From positions 1 to 64,000 of the forward strand of contig JANYCZ010000024.1 in the NCBI GenBank assembly GCA_025360015.1: 64,000 nucleotides of DNA. Reading direction: 5' to 3'. Of this stretch, positions 51,112 through 59,473 are shown piece by piece; positions within the stretch are counted from its first letter, which is position 1; the number at the start of each line of letters is the position of its first letter. This DNA is from Verrucomicrobiota bacterium (GTDB taxonomy: Bacteria > Verrucomicrobiota > Verrucomicrobiia > Verrucomicrobiales > Verrucomicrobiaceae). The translations under genes were made by a program, and so were the position numbers. The notes below the pieces were generated by a model, which made no database searches, had not been told where the DNA came from, and saw only the letters and a program-made list of their open reading frames with translations.

Positions 51112-51180
51112 GTCAAGGGATGGTCAAGAGGTCAAGGAGTCGTCAAGATGTGGCTGACGGTGCCTCTTGACTGATTGACC
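51112..51180. repeat. GTCAAG-rich inverted repeat, second copy
   Basis: GTCAAG units at 51112, 51123, 51131 and 51142 face CTTGAC and TTGACC at 51166-51180. Same class as 25135-25194. It lies after pfkA, before a convergent esterase gene, and could act as a terminator-like structure. Confidence 0.6.
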
Positions 51181-51195
51181 GTGCTCGACCAGGCT

Positions 51196-52287
51196 TCAGT
51201 TCTTCACCCAGCGGTCCATCCATTTCAGAGTCTTCTCCCACATCTCGGGCAGGTACACGTGTCCGACTCCGGGATAGATGATGTTCTCTAGATGGGATGC
51301 CGCATCTTGGCCATGCAGTGCATACACACGGCTGACGATTTCGCCGATATGTCGCACACCATCGGTGGGTGAGCCGCTGTCTTGATCGCCCGTCATGAAC
51401 AGCATGGGGCGTGGTGCTGCGAGGGCGATGACGGCTTCGGTGTCGAAGTGTTTGAGCATGCCGGGGACGAAGTAGTAAATGCCGTGCGCTTTGAGCATGC
51501 CCGCGCGGATCAGCTCTTCGTAGCGCGTCATGCAGCCCACGCACACCGCCGCACGCGGGCGGTCATCCAGCGCCATGATCCACCAGCTGCGGGTGGAGCC
51601 CATGCTGATGCCGGTGACGCCGATGCGCAGCGCATCCACCTCAGGCCGCGAGCAGAGATAATCCAGCGCGGTGAGGTCATCGCGCAGCATCATGCCCCAG
51701 AGCGTGCGACCGGCCCAGAGATGGAATTTGGCGGCGGTCATTTCGCCACTGCTGTCTTTCTGCTGGGGGCCATCGGGGCCCTGGCCGTTGCGTTCGCCGA
51801 AGCCGGGGGCATCGATGCCGAGGACGACATAACCTGCCTCTGCGAGTGCGGGGCCTGCGGCGACAGGGGTGGCATTCGTTTGCAGCAACTCCTGTTTGCC
51901 GATGTCATACTGGCCACCGTGCCAGTGGCAGTAGAGGATGGCGGGGACTTTGCGCTGCGCCGTCGCGTGCTTCGGCACAAAGACGTAGCCCTTCACGATC
52001 TCGCCTGCGCCATTATCAAACTGGATCGTCTCCAAGCTGTAGCTGCCTTTGTCCTCGCGAGTGATCACTTGAAACGCGGAGATGGGTGGGCGTGGCGGTA
52101 GATCGCCGAGGAGCTCGTTCAGCTTGGCGCGGATCTGTGCGCGCTGCTGCTGCCATGCCTCCAGCGAGGCGGGCACCTGCAACGGCGGGGCGATCTTTGT
52201 CTTCGCGAGCCAAGCATCGGCAGTAGTCGGTTCGGCGGCGTGCATGTGTGTGAGCAAGAGGGTGAGGCAGACAACGGTCGTACGCAT
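51196..52287 (-). CDS. Secreted acetyl xylan esterase-like alpha/beta hydrolase
   Basis: A 363-aa protein with signal peptide (to about residue 17). Alpha/beta hydrolase fold: oxyanion region ILYCHWHGGQYDIG, nucleophile GISMG (Ser228), acid in FMTGDQDSGSP and His in YPGVGHVYLP. Related to acetyl xylan esterases and prolyl oligopeptidase-type esterases (dienelactone hydrolase clan) that remove acetyl groups from plant polysaccharides. It is divergent from the secreted DUF1080-like gene with 67 bp between starts. Confidence 0.87.
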   Translation of the reverse strand: MRTTVVCLTLLLTHMHAAEPTTADAWLAKTKIAPPLQVPASLEAWQQQRAQIRAKLNELLGDLPPRPPISAFQVITREDKGSYSLETIQFDNGAGEIVKGYVFVPKHATAQRKVPAILYCHWHGGQYDIGKQELLQTNATPVAAGPALAEAGYVVLGIDAPGFGERNGQGPDGPQQKDSSGEMTAAKFHLWAGRTLWGMMLRDDLTALDYLCSRPEVDALRIGVTGISMGSTRSWWIMALDDRPRAAVCVGCMTRYEELIRAGMLKAHGIYYFVPGMLKHFDTEAVIALAAPRPMLFMTGDQDSGSPTDGVRHIGEIVSRVYALHGQDAASHLENIIYPGVGHVYLPEMWEKTLKWMDRWVKN

Positions 52288-52354
52288 CCGCTTGTTCTAT
52301 CAGGCCGGGAAATTTCACGCAACATGGATGCATGGGGCTCGTTCACAACGCCCC

Positions 52355-53059
52355 ATGAAACACACATCCCTGCTCACCCTGACTCTCGCTCTTGCCGCCT
52401 TCGCTGCACGTGGCGAGGACAAGCCTCTGCTCGCCATTCCTGGCAAGGTCATCTATGAAAACAAACTCAGCGACGGTGCCGGTGCACCATGGAAGGCAGC
52501 CAAGGGCAAGTGGGAGCCGGTGGACGGCGTGCTGCGCGGCTCTGAACTTGAGGCTGACAAGCATGGCGCAGTGACCCGTCTGCCGAACAAGCTGAAGGAT
52601 TTTGTGATTGAGTATGAGTTCAAGTTTTCCGGGGCCAAGAGCACGAGCCTTTCCATCAATGCGATCAAGGACCACATGGCACGCATCAGCATCACGCCGA
52701 AATCGGTGACCATCCAACGCGATGACAATGATCATGAAGGACCGGACAAGGCGGTCGTCTTTGCCCGTTTTCCCACGGACCTCGGCGACGGCTGGCACAA
52801 GGTGCGCCTGGAGATGGTGGGCGACAAGATGCTCGGCAAGGTGGACGACCTCGTCGCCTGGGGTGCGAGTGATCTCTTCCTGACCGAAAAAGCCGGAGCG
52901 GGCTTTACCGTCGCCGGCCAGTCGGTGGATTTTCGCAACTTCTCCCTGAGCGAAGCCACGCTCAATCCTGCCTGGGAAGACGTGAAGGCCACGCTGCCGA
53001 AGCCCGGGGAAAAAGTGGCTGCTGCGGCCAAACCTGCGGCGAAGAAGAAGGTTGAGTAA
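52355..53059 (+). CDS. Secreted DUF1080/LamG-like protein
   Basis: A 234-aa protein with signal peptide (MKHTSLLTLTLALAAFAARG). A single concanavalin-like domain follows (YENKLSDGAGAPW, GKWEPVDGVLRGSELEADKH, LPNKLKDFVIEYEFKF, SVTIQRDDNDHEG, GWHKVRLEMVGDKM), ending in a Lys/Ala-rich tail (AAAKPAAKKKVE). It resembles DUF1080 and LamG proteins but lacks some core motifs. Function is unknown. The start is the ATG of the signal peptide; the frame upstream is open but not coding. Confidence 0.8.
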   Translation: MKHTSLLTLTLALAAFAARGEDKPLLAIPGKVIYENKLSDGAGAPWKAAKGKWEPVDGVLRGSELEADKHGAVTRLPNKLKDFVIEYEFKFSGAKSTSLSINAIKDHMARISITPKSVTIQRDDNDHEGPDKAVVFARFPTDLGDGWHKVRLEMVGDKMLGKVDDLVAWGASDLFLTEKAGAGFTVAGQSVDFRNFSLSEATLNPAWEDVKATLPKPGEKVAAAAKPAAKKKVE

Positions 53060-53102
53060 GGCGGTGAATTGACTTTACCATGCGTCCTTGTTAAAAAGGC
53101 GC

Positions 53103-53534
53103 ATGGCATTTCCCATTCGTTCTCCTCGTGACTTGGTCGGCGGCGTCGCCGTGTTTGGCCGCATTCTTGATAAGATCCGTCTCAACGCCAAGGAAGGCAA
53201 ACTGCCTGATGGCTATCACTTGGGTTACCTCTCAGGCAGCCGCACGTTTGACGAGCGTGTGTGCAAGTTTCTCGGCGTGGATTTCAATGAACTCTCGGAA
53301 CGCACGCTTGCGGGTGGCACGGATGAAGAAGTGCTCGAATGGTGCTGCCTGAATGGGAACCGGCCCACGGCGGAGCAGATCGAAATCTGGAACGGCTTCA
53401 TGCACAAGCGCGGCTGGCGCGACGCGGCCTCCGCCGGACTCGTGCAGCAGCGCGCAGAGGCGGGCCTCGGCCACCGCGAAGACCTGATCACGTTCTTTGA
53501 CATGATGGATGTCGAAGAAGGCCGCGCGCCTTGA
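53103..53534 (+). CDS. DUF5069-like protein
   Basis: A 143-aa soluble protein. Start MAFPIRSPRDLVGGVAVFGRI and the pieces KLPDGYHLGYLSGSRTFDERVCKFLGVDF and RTLAGGTDEEVLEWC match DUF5069 by recollection of family members. AAAGG precedes the ATG, a weak Shine-Dalgarno. The function is unknown. It lies 43 bp after the secreted DUF1080-like gene, and its stop abuts that of the convergent peptidase gene. Confidence 0.8.
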   Translation: MAFPIRSPRDLVGGVAVFGRILDKIRLNAKEGKLPDGYHLGYLSGSRTFDERVCKFLGVDFNELSERTLAGGTDEEVLEWCCLNGNRPTAEQIEIWNGFMHKRGWRDAASAGLVQQRAEAGLGHREDLITFFDMMDVEEGRAP

Positions 53535-56393
53535 TCAGAGCCCGCGGGGGGCCATGGAGTAGAGGCCCATGGTGACGTCATAGGCATCGAGCAGCGCCAT
53601 GCGTTTCAGTTCATGGCCTGCGCCCCAGGAGTCGGTGAAGATCACCTGGTTCTTGGCCAGGTTGTAGCCGATGACCAATCGCATGTGGCCGCCGCTGACC
53701 TGCCCGCCACCGGGCAGCGGCGGGTCTTCTGGCTTCTCGCCGAGTGACAGCCCCCAGAGCAGCGGCACGCCTTTGTCCGTGTATTCCTTGATGATGGAGA
53801 GGAACTCCTTCTCGGACACCCGCCGCTTGCGATTGGCGGCATAGAACAGCTCAGGATTCACCAGGGGCTTGAAGGTGACTTTGAAGGCACCGTCGATCTT
53901 GGCCAGGCTCTTTTGCATCGTCAGAATGCCAGCTCCGCTTTCGGCATCGACATTGACGAGCTTCGCCATCTCGTGCTGGTCACAGGGAATGCGCATGTAT
54001 TCAAACAAGCGCTGGCAGCTCGCGGCGACGCAGTAGCCTTTCTGCCCCTGATCCACCATCGGCACCCTGGAAATATAGACATCCCCTGCGGGTGTTTTTT
54101 TGACTCGCTGGAGCAGCTCCATGCGCTGCACGCCGGTGGCCATCTTGCCCATGCTCCAGTCGGCCTGGTTCGGCGCGGCGAGTTTCAGCCGCAGAAACTC
54201 CGGCTTCGTCACTTTGCCAGGTGAGTTGTACTCATTGTATTCGAGCAGGGCGATGCCGCCGGGGGAAGTCCAGTTCCATCCCGTGACCGGCAGCGCCGCA
54301 TTGGAAGACATGATCTGCCGCTTGGGAGCCACCTTCATCACCTGGCTGAGGTTCTGGCCGATCAACTTGAAGATACGATCAAATTCCTTCACGTCGATGT
54401 CACCTGAGTCACCGCGATTGTAGAAGGAAATCGTGGCGCGTGCAGCCTTGCCATTCACGAACTCCAGAATGGCTTCTTCGAGTTTGATGGAACCGCCAAA
54501 CATCGTGAGCTTTGTCTCCACGTTGCTGAACATGTGGCGGGAGAAGCGAGCGCGATCCTTCGCATTGCTCACCCATTCGAACTGGGGGGCGGTCGTTGTC
54601 TTTTGTGCATTCTCAGCTTTCACCACAAAGGTTTTTTCCAAGGCATCCGCGTTTGTGTTCCACAGTGACTGGAACGTGAGCAGGAAATCCAGATTTGCCG
54701 CGACGGCTTTTGACGGCCCTTTCGGATCGAAGTCAGCAGGACGGCTGATGGTTAGCGTCAAAGTCTCGCCCTGCTTTTTGGAAGTCTTGACGACGAATTT
54801 TTTCGTCGCCCATTCGAATGAGACAAAGCTGCTGTTGGGCGGTTTGCGATCCACACGACTGACCTTCAACATCTCATCGAGCTTGTTGTAGAGCCACTCA
54901 TCATCGCCGGGTGCCAGCTCTTTTTCGAGCATCCTGAAGAAGATGCTTTTGTTGTCCCCCCAGTAAATGCTGGCATGAATGATCTTCAGCCGTCCCTGCA
55001 TCAAGGTCATCTTGATGTCGGGATTTCCCCATCCCATGATGGTGGTGCTCTCAGACTCTGTCCAAAGTCGATGTCCTGTGTCCTTGACGACATGTGCAAA
55101 GATGGTTTCGATCTCAGAAGGCTCAATGCTCAGCGGATCATTCCAGTTGACCAATGGATCGAGATCTATCGTGTATTTCAAAGTCCCATCAGAGTCAGGC
55201 AAAACCTGCCTCCCCGGGACCGCCGTCGTGCCTGAAGCTGGCACAGTCGCGACGGTGTGACTCCTGGGTTGCTCGAAACGAAGGCCATAACCTGGACGAG
55301 TGGGATACTTGATCAAAGTCGCCCGAAACTCGGGGATGCTCCATGTGTAGGCATAGTCCTGCTCAACGACATGCGAAAACCCAAACATCTTGTCCAGCTT
55401 GAACATGGTCTGCATGGGCTCGATCTCCTGCCCGGCGGCATTTTTCACCCCCACCAGTTCAATGGTGATCAGCTTGCCTTCCTTCCAGTGGAGGAAAAAA
55501 GACGTCAGGTAGTACTGGCCATCCATCATCGAATGCTTGACCTCCGCGCCACCGGCGCTCCTTAAAGGATCGAAAAAGCGGATTTCCTCACCATTTGGCC
55601 TGTGCTCCCGCCTGCAGAGAGAGGCACCAGCCTCGTTTTCGAGAGTTCGCAGCCTGGGGTCGAATGTTTCGACACTGAGGTTCATGGGGGTCTTCCAGTC
55701 GATAAACTCGTCCAGATTGATCGTGATTTCTGCTGCGGCTGCGGGCGTGGGGGTGTCAAGGGTGGGGGTGACAGCCGCGGGTTTTTCAGCGGGAGTTCCC
55801 CTTGGGGTGTTCACCACGGACGGCCCGCCGGTTTTTCGCGGACGAACCGTGACAAAAAAAATCGGGTCATCCACTGATTTTGTAAACTGAGCGCTCGCGG
55901 TGTAGTGCTCTCCGGTCCATTTGTAATTTTTGTTATCGCGTGAAAAGGGAGGAGCGCCCAGGGCATCGCCGATGCTGGCGAGCAATGCTGGCGCGGCCTC
56001 ACTTTCGCCGTCCTGGGCTGTATATCTGATGACAATGTAAGCGATCTGCCCGTCTGCCCACATCACCCGGACTGCCTCGGGCTCGAACTCCTTGCTGCCG
56101 AAGACGAAGTACTTGAGGTTGTTGGCCCGGCTGTAGGTCGAATTAAACAATTGTGACGGCTGCGAGAACTGGGTCGATTTATCGAGGGCGTACCATTTTT
56201 TGCCTGGCACCGGATCCAGTTCATCCAGCTTGGACTCCAACTGTTCAGCGTCCAAGGTGCACTGCTTTTTCCACTCGAACACGGCATCGAAATTGATTTC
56301 GACAGCAGTCCCCCTGCTTTGAGCGCAAACGGTGCTCGCCAGAGCAAAAAGGCCGAAGCATGCACCGACGAGGACTCGCACAAATTTTTTCAT
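53535..56393 (-). CDS. Secreted four-repeat protein with C39/papain-like cysteine peptidase domain
   Basis: A 952-aa protein with signal peptide (to about residue 24). Residues 31-185, 221-375, 405-552 and 563-740 appear to be four copies of one domain: each opens with a strand containing F/L-D plus F/W (INFDAVFEW, INLDEFIDW, IDLDPLVNW, NLDFLLTF), and ends with a Y/F-W then L/F-x-P pattern. The C-terminal 190 residues form a peptidase: MVDQGQKGYCVAASCQRLFEYM has catalytic Cys788, GHMRLVIGY has His903, IFTDSWG has Asp921. A Pro/Thr-rich linker follows the first repeat. The start is the ATG of the signal peptide. The combination is unfamiliar to me. It converges on the DUF5069 gene. Confidence 0.82.
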   Translation of the reverse strand: MKKFVRVLVGACFGLFALASTVCAQSRGTAVEINFDAVFEWKKQCTLDAEQLESKLDELDPVPGKKWYALDKSTQFSQPSQLFNSTYSRANNLKYFVFGSKEFEPEAVRVMWADGQIAYIVIRYTAQDGESEAAPALLASIGDALGAPPFSRDNKNYKWTGEHYTASAQFTKSVDDPIFFVTVRPRKTGGPSVVNTPRGTPAEKPAAVTPTLDTPTPAAAAEITINLDEFIDWKTPMNLSVETFDPRLRTLENEAGASLCRREHRPNGEEIRFFDPLRSAGGAEVKHSMMDGQYYLTSFFLHWKEGKLITIELVGVKNAAGQEIEPMQTMFKLDKMFGFSHVVEQDYAYTWSIPEFRATLIKYPTRPGYGLRFEQPRSHTVATVPASGTTAVPGRQVLPDSDGTLKYTIDLDPLVNWNDPLSIEPSEIETIFAHVVKDTGHRLWTESESTTIMGWGNPDIKMTLMQGRLKIIHASIYWGDNKSIFFRMLEKELAPGDDEWLYNKLDEMLKVSRVDRKPPNSSFVSFEWATKKFVVKTSKKQGETLTLTISRPADFDPKGPSKAVAANLDFLLTFQSLWNTNADALEKTFVVKAENAQKTTTAPQFEWVSNAKDRARFSRHMFSNVETKLTMFGGSIKLEEAILEFVNGKAARATISFYNRGDSGDIDVKEFDRIFKLIGQNLSQVMKVAPKRQIMSSNAALPVTGWNWTSPGGIALLEYNEYNSPGKVTKPEFLRLKLAAPNQADWSMGKMATGVQRMELLQRVKKTPAGDVYISRVPMVDQGQKGYCVAASCQRLFEYMRIPCDQHEMAKLVNVDAESGAGILTMQKSLAKIDGAFKVTFKPLVNPELFYAANRKRRVSEKEFLSIIKEYTDKGVPLLWGLSLGEKPEDPPLPGGGQVSGGHMRLVIGYNLAKNQVIFTDSWGAGHELKRMALLDAYDVTMGLYSMAPRGL

Positions 56394-56520
56394 GCATCCT
56401 GTGTAGCAGTTTCGCCCACAAATTGTCAAAACCAAAAGCGGCAACCATGCGCGTTTTTTCTTAGTTCATTTGGCATGCTCACAGCGGATCACCCGCGAGA
56501 TCAAACTTGGCGGCCAACGT

Positions 56521-57993
56521 TCACTTCGCCACAACAGCAGGGCGATCTGACATCAGCACATTCTGCAGCGGCTTGGGATAGACGCCGAGGATGAGGATCG
56601 CGAGCGCAAGGGCACCGGCGACGGCTTTGGCGGGAGCTGAGAAGGCCAGCGCGGGGACGTCGGTGCCTTCGGTGGTGTACATCGCGAGGATGGTCTTGAA
56701 GTAGTAATAGAAGCCGGCGGCGGCGGCGATGATGGCGCAGCTCAGGGCACCCCAGTAGCCGTGGTCGGCGAGGCCGAGGAAGACGAAGAGCTTGCCGAGG
56801 AAACCGGCGGTAAGCGGCAGACCGGCAAGCGAGGCGAAGGAGATGGTCATCAGCAGCGCGAGCAGCGGATTGCGTTTGGCGAGTCCGGCGAAGTCTTTGA
56901 TGTCTTCACCCAGGCCATTGGCGCGCATGAGGCCGAGCCCCAGGAAGCCGAGGACGGTCATGGGCAGGTAGGTGGCGAGGTAGAAGGCGACGACGCTGCC
57001 GGAGGAGAGGTCAAAGCGGGCGCTTTCACGGCAGGCGAGCGCGAGGAGCAGGTAACCTGCGTGTGAGATGCTGGAGTAGGCGAGCAGGCGCTTCACGCTG
57101 GTCTGGAACATGGCAGGCAGGCTGCCGAGGAGGACGGTGAGCGAACCGACGACGAGCAGGAATCCCTGAATCTCGCTGCCAATGATGGAGCCTTCGACCA
57201 TGAAGGCATCCAGCGCACGGGTGAGGACGACGAAGCCAGCGGCCTTGGAGCCCACGGAAAGGAAAGCCGTCACTGGCGTGGGGGCACCCTGATACACATC
57301 TGGAACCCACATGTGAAAGGGCGCAGCGGCGACCTTAAAACCCAGACCGCAGAGCAGCACAGCGGCACCGAAGAGAGCAGTGCTTTTGCTGGTGGCAGGA
57401 TTGGCGAGCGCTTTGGCGATGCCGTCGAAGCTCATCGTGCCGGTGGCCCCGTAGATCCAGGCGATGCCATAGACGAGGACGCCGGTCGAAAGAGCGCCGA
57501 GAATGAGATACTTGACCCCTGCTTCAAGGCTGAAGGCGCTCTTGCGGGCAAAGGCAACAAGGACGTAGAAGGAGACGGTGACGAGCTCCAGCGAGACGAA
57601 GACGGTGACGAGATCACGGGCGGAGGCCATCCACATCATGCCCACGCAGACGATGAGCGGCAGGCTGAACATTTCGCCCAGTTTGCCATCGACGGTGAAG
57701 CGCGTGAGATACGGCGCGCATTCGAGCGTGAGCCAAAGTACGAGGATGGTGATGACGAGTGCGAAGCCTTTGTAGAACAGGGCGAGGTTGTCGAGCTGAT
57801 GCCAGGGCCGGATGAAGCCGGGCAGGCTGGCGCTGTCATGCGGCGCAAAGATGAACAGGACGAGCGCGAGCGCGGTGCCCGCGATGGCGGTGAGACCGAG
57901 GGTGCGGCGGGAGATGTCGGGCTTGAAAGCCTCGACCAGCAGCAATGCAAGTCCGAGGAGGGCGAGGCCGGCTTCGATGGTGAAAACGCTCAT
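56521..57993 (-). CDS. nuoN: NADH-quinone oxidoreductase subunit N
   Basis: A 490-aa antiporter-like membrane subunit of respiratory complex I, with about 14 transmembrane segments. Motifs such as FLVVGSLTVLLGSLPAM, LLAYSSISHAGYLLLAL, and PFHMWVPDVYQGAPTPV identify the subunit. It is last in the nuoIJKLMN operon, 7 bp after nuoM. No strong terminator follows within the 127 bp before the peptidase gene. Confidence 0.96.
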   Translation of the reverse strand: MSVFTIEAGLALLGLALLLVEAFKPDISRRTLGLTAIAGTALALVLFIFAPHDSASLPGFIRPWHQLDNLALFYKGFALVITILVLWLTLECAPYLTRFTVDGKLGEMFSLPLIVCVGMMWMASARDLVTVFVSLELVTVSFYVLVAFARKSAFSLEAGVKYLILGALSTGVLVYGIAWIYGATGTMSFDGIAKALANPATSKSTALFGAAVLLCGLGFKVAAAPFHMWVPDVYQGAPTPVTAFLSVGSKAAGFVVLTRALDAFMVEGSIIGSEIQGFLLVVGSLTVLLGSLPAMFQTSVKRLLAYSSISHAGYLLLALACRESARFDLSSGSVVAFYLATYLPMTVLGFLGLGLMRANGLGEDIKDFAGLAKRNPLLALLMTISFASLAGLPLTAGFLGKLFVFLGLADHGYWGALSCAIIAAAAGFYYYFKTILAMYTTEGTDVPALAFSAPAKAVAGALALAILILGVYPKPLQNVLMSDRPAVVAK

Positions 57994-58000
57994 GGCAGGA

Positions 58001-59461
58001 CTACAGCGCGGATTTCATGAGGTTGAGCAGCAGCCAAGGGCAGCAGCCGGTGACAAGCAGCGTGGTGGCCAGCAGGATGAACGGGACGCGCTGTGAAAAC
58101 GCAGGGTCGATCATGAAGAGGCCGGTGGCAGGGCTGCCGTGGAAGATGCTGCGATAAGCACGCAGCATGTAAACAGCGGACATTACCACGCCCCAGAGGG
58201 CGAGGATGACGGTCCATTGCAGACTGGTCAGGGTGCCTGCTTTGAATTCCGTGAAGTTGCCGAGGAAGATCAGCACTTCGCCGGCGAAGTTGGTGAGGCC
58301 TGGCAGGCCGATGGAGGCAAAGGTGCCGAAGGCGAACAGCACGGTGAACGCCGGCGCATGGGAGGCGAGGCCGCCGAGCTTGTTGTACTCCAGAGTACCG
58401 AGTTGATTGCGCATGCGACCGCAGAGGCCGAACAGCAGCGCAATGGAGATGCCGTGGGCGAACATGAGGATGACCGCGCCTTTCAGGGCGAGGTCCGTGC
58501 CTGCGGCAATGCCGAGGAAGATGTAGCCCATGTGCATGACGCTGGAATTGGCGAGCGTGTCATCCAGGCGGCTGGCATGGATGGTGACAAGGCCCATGAC
58601 GAGGATGTTGCCCAGCAGCATGAGGAGCAGCGCGTTTTGCACCCACTCCACATGAGCACCCTGTGGCAGGAGCGGCAGGGCGATGCGGATGAGACCGTAG
58701 AGGCCGAACTTTTTGAGGACACCGGAGTGCAGCATGGCCACAGGTGTGGGTGCGGTGGCATAAGCAGGCGCAGCCCAGCTATGGAAGGGAAAGAGACTGA
58801 CGAGCGAGCCAAATCCGAGCAGCAGCACAAAGAAGATCTGCGCCTGCTTGGCAGCGGGCAGCGGATTGAGCTGGGCCTGACTGCGCAGGGCTTCGAGATC
58901 GAAGGTGAGCTTGGAGCCGCCGCTGAATTCGAGCACCAACCAGACCAGTCCGGCGAGCAGCACCAGACTGCCAGCACCGAGGTAGATGGTGGCCTTCCAG
59001 GCGACGGCCTTGCGCTGGGCAGGCTCGGCACGCCCGTGCAGCGCGATCATGAGGAAGGTCGGGATCAACGCGAGCTCATGGAAGGCGTAGATGAAGAAGA
59101 GATCCGTGGTGAGGAAGGCCCCCAAGGCACCACCGCCGATGAGCAGCGAGGAAACGTAGAAGATCGGGGGACGATCCTCAATCTGCCAGATGGCGGCCAG
59201 CATCACCAGCGTGGTGAGCAGGGCGAGAATGAGGGAAATCCCATCCGCACCGACGGCAAAGCTGAGCGAGGGATTTTCGAGGATCGGACGCGAATAGGTG
59301 AAGGCGAGTCCCGTTTTGCCCCAGTATTGCACCGTCGTGGCCAGCACGAGGATCAGATTGATGAACGAGGCACCGAGAGATGCAGCGCGGGCAGGCGCAC
59401 CGAGGCCGACCGCCAGAGCGGCGAGCAGCGGGAGTGCGATGATTAGTTCAAGAACGCTCAT
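58001..59461 (-). CDS. nuoM: NADH-quinone oxidoreductase subunit M
   Basis: A 486-aa proton-pumping membrane subunit of complex I. The glutamate motif is AFHELALIPTFLMI, as in NuoM/ND4; PFHSWAAPAYATAPTPV and HMGYIFLGIA are further markers. About 14 transmembrane segments. A GGAG precedes the ATG. Seven bp after its stop nuoN begins. Confidence 0.96.
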   Translation of the reverse strand: MSVLELIIALPLLAALAVGLGAPARAASLGASFINLILVLATTVQYWGKTGLAFTYSRPILENPSLSFAVGADGISLILALLTTLVMLAAIWQIEDRPPIFYVSSLLIGGGALGAFLTTDLFFIYAFHELALIPTFLMIALHGRAEPAQRKAVAWKATIYLGAGSLVLLAGLVWLVLEFSGGSKLTFDLEALRSQAQLNPLPAAKQAQIFFVLLLGFGSLVSLFPFHSWAAPAYATAPTPVAMLHSGVLKKFGLYGLIRIALPLLPQGAHVEWVQNALLLMLLGNILVMGLVTIHASRLDDTLANSSVMHMGYIFLGIAAGTDLALKGAVILMFAHGISIALLFGLCGRMRNQLGTLEYNKLGGLASHAPAFTVLFAFGTFASIGLPGLTNFAGEVLIFLGNFTEFKAGTLTSLQWTVILALWGVVMSAVYMLRAYRSIFHGSPATGLFMIDPAFSQRVPFILLATTLLVTGCCPWLLLNLMKSAL

Positions 59462-59473
59462 TCAGTTTCTCCA

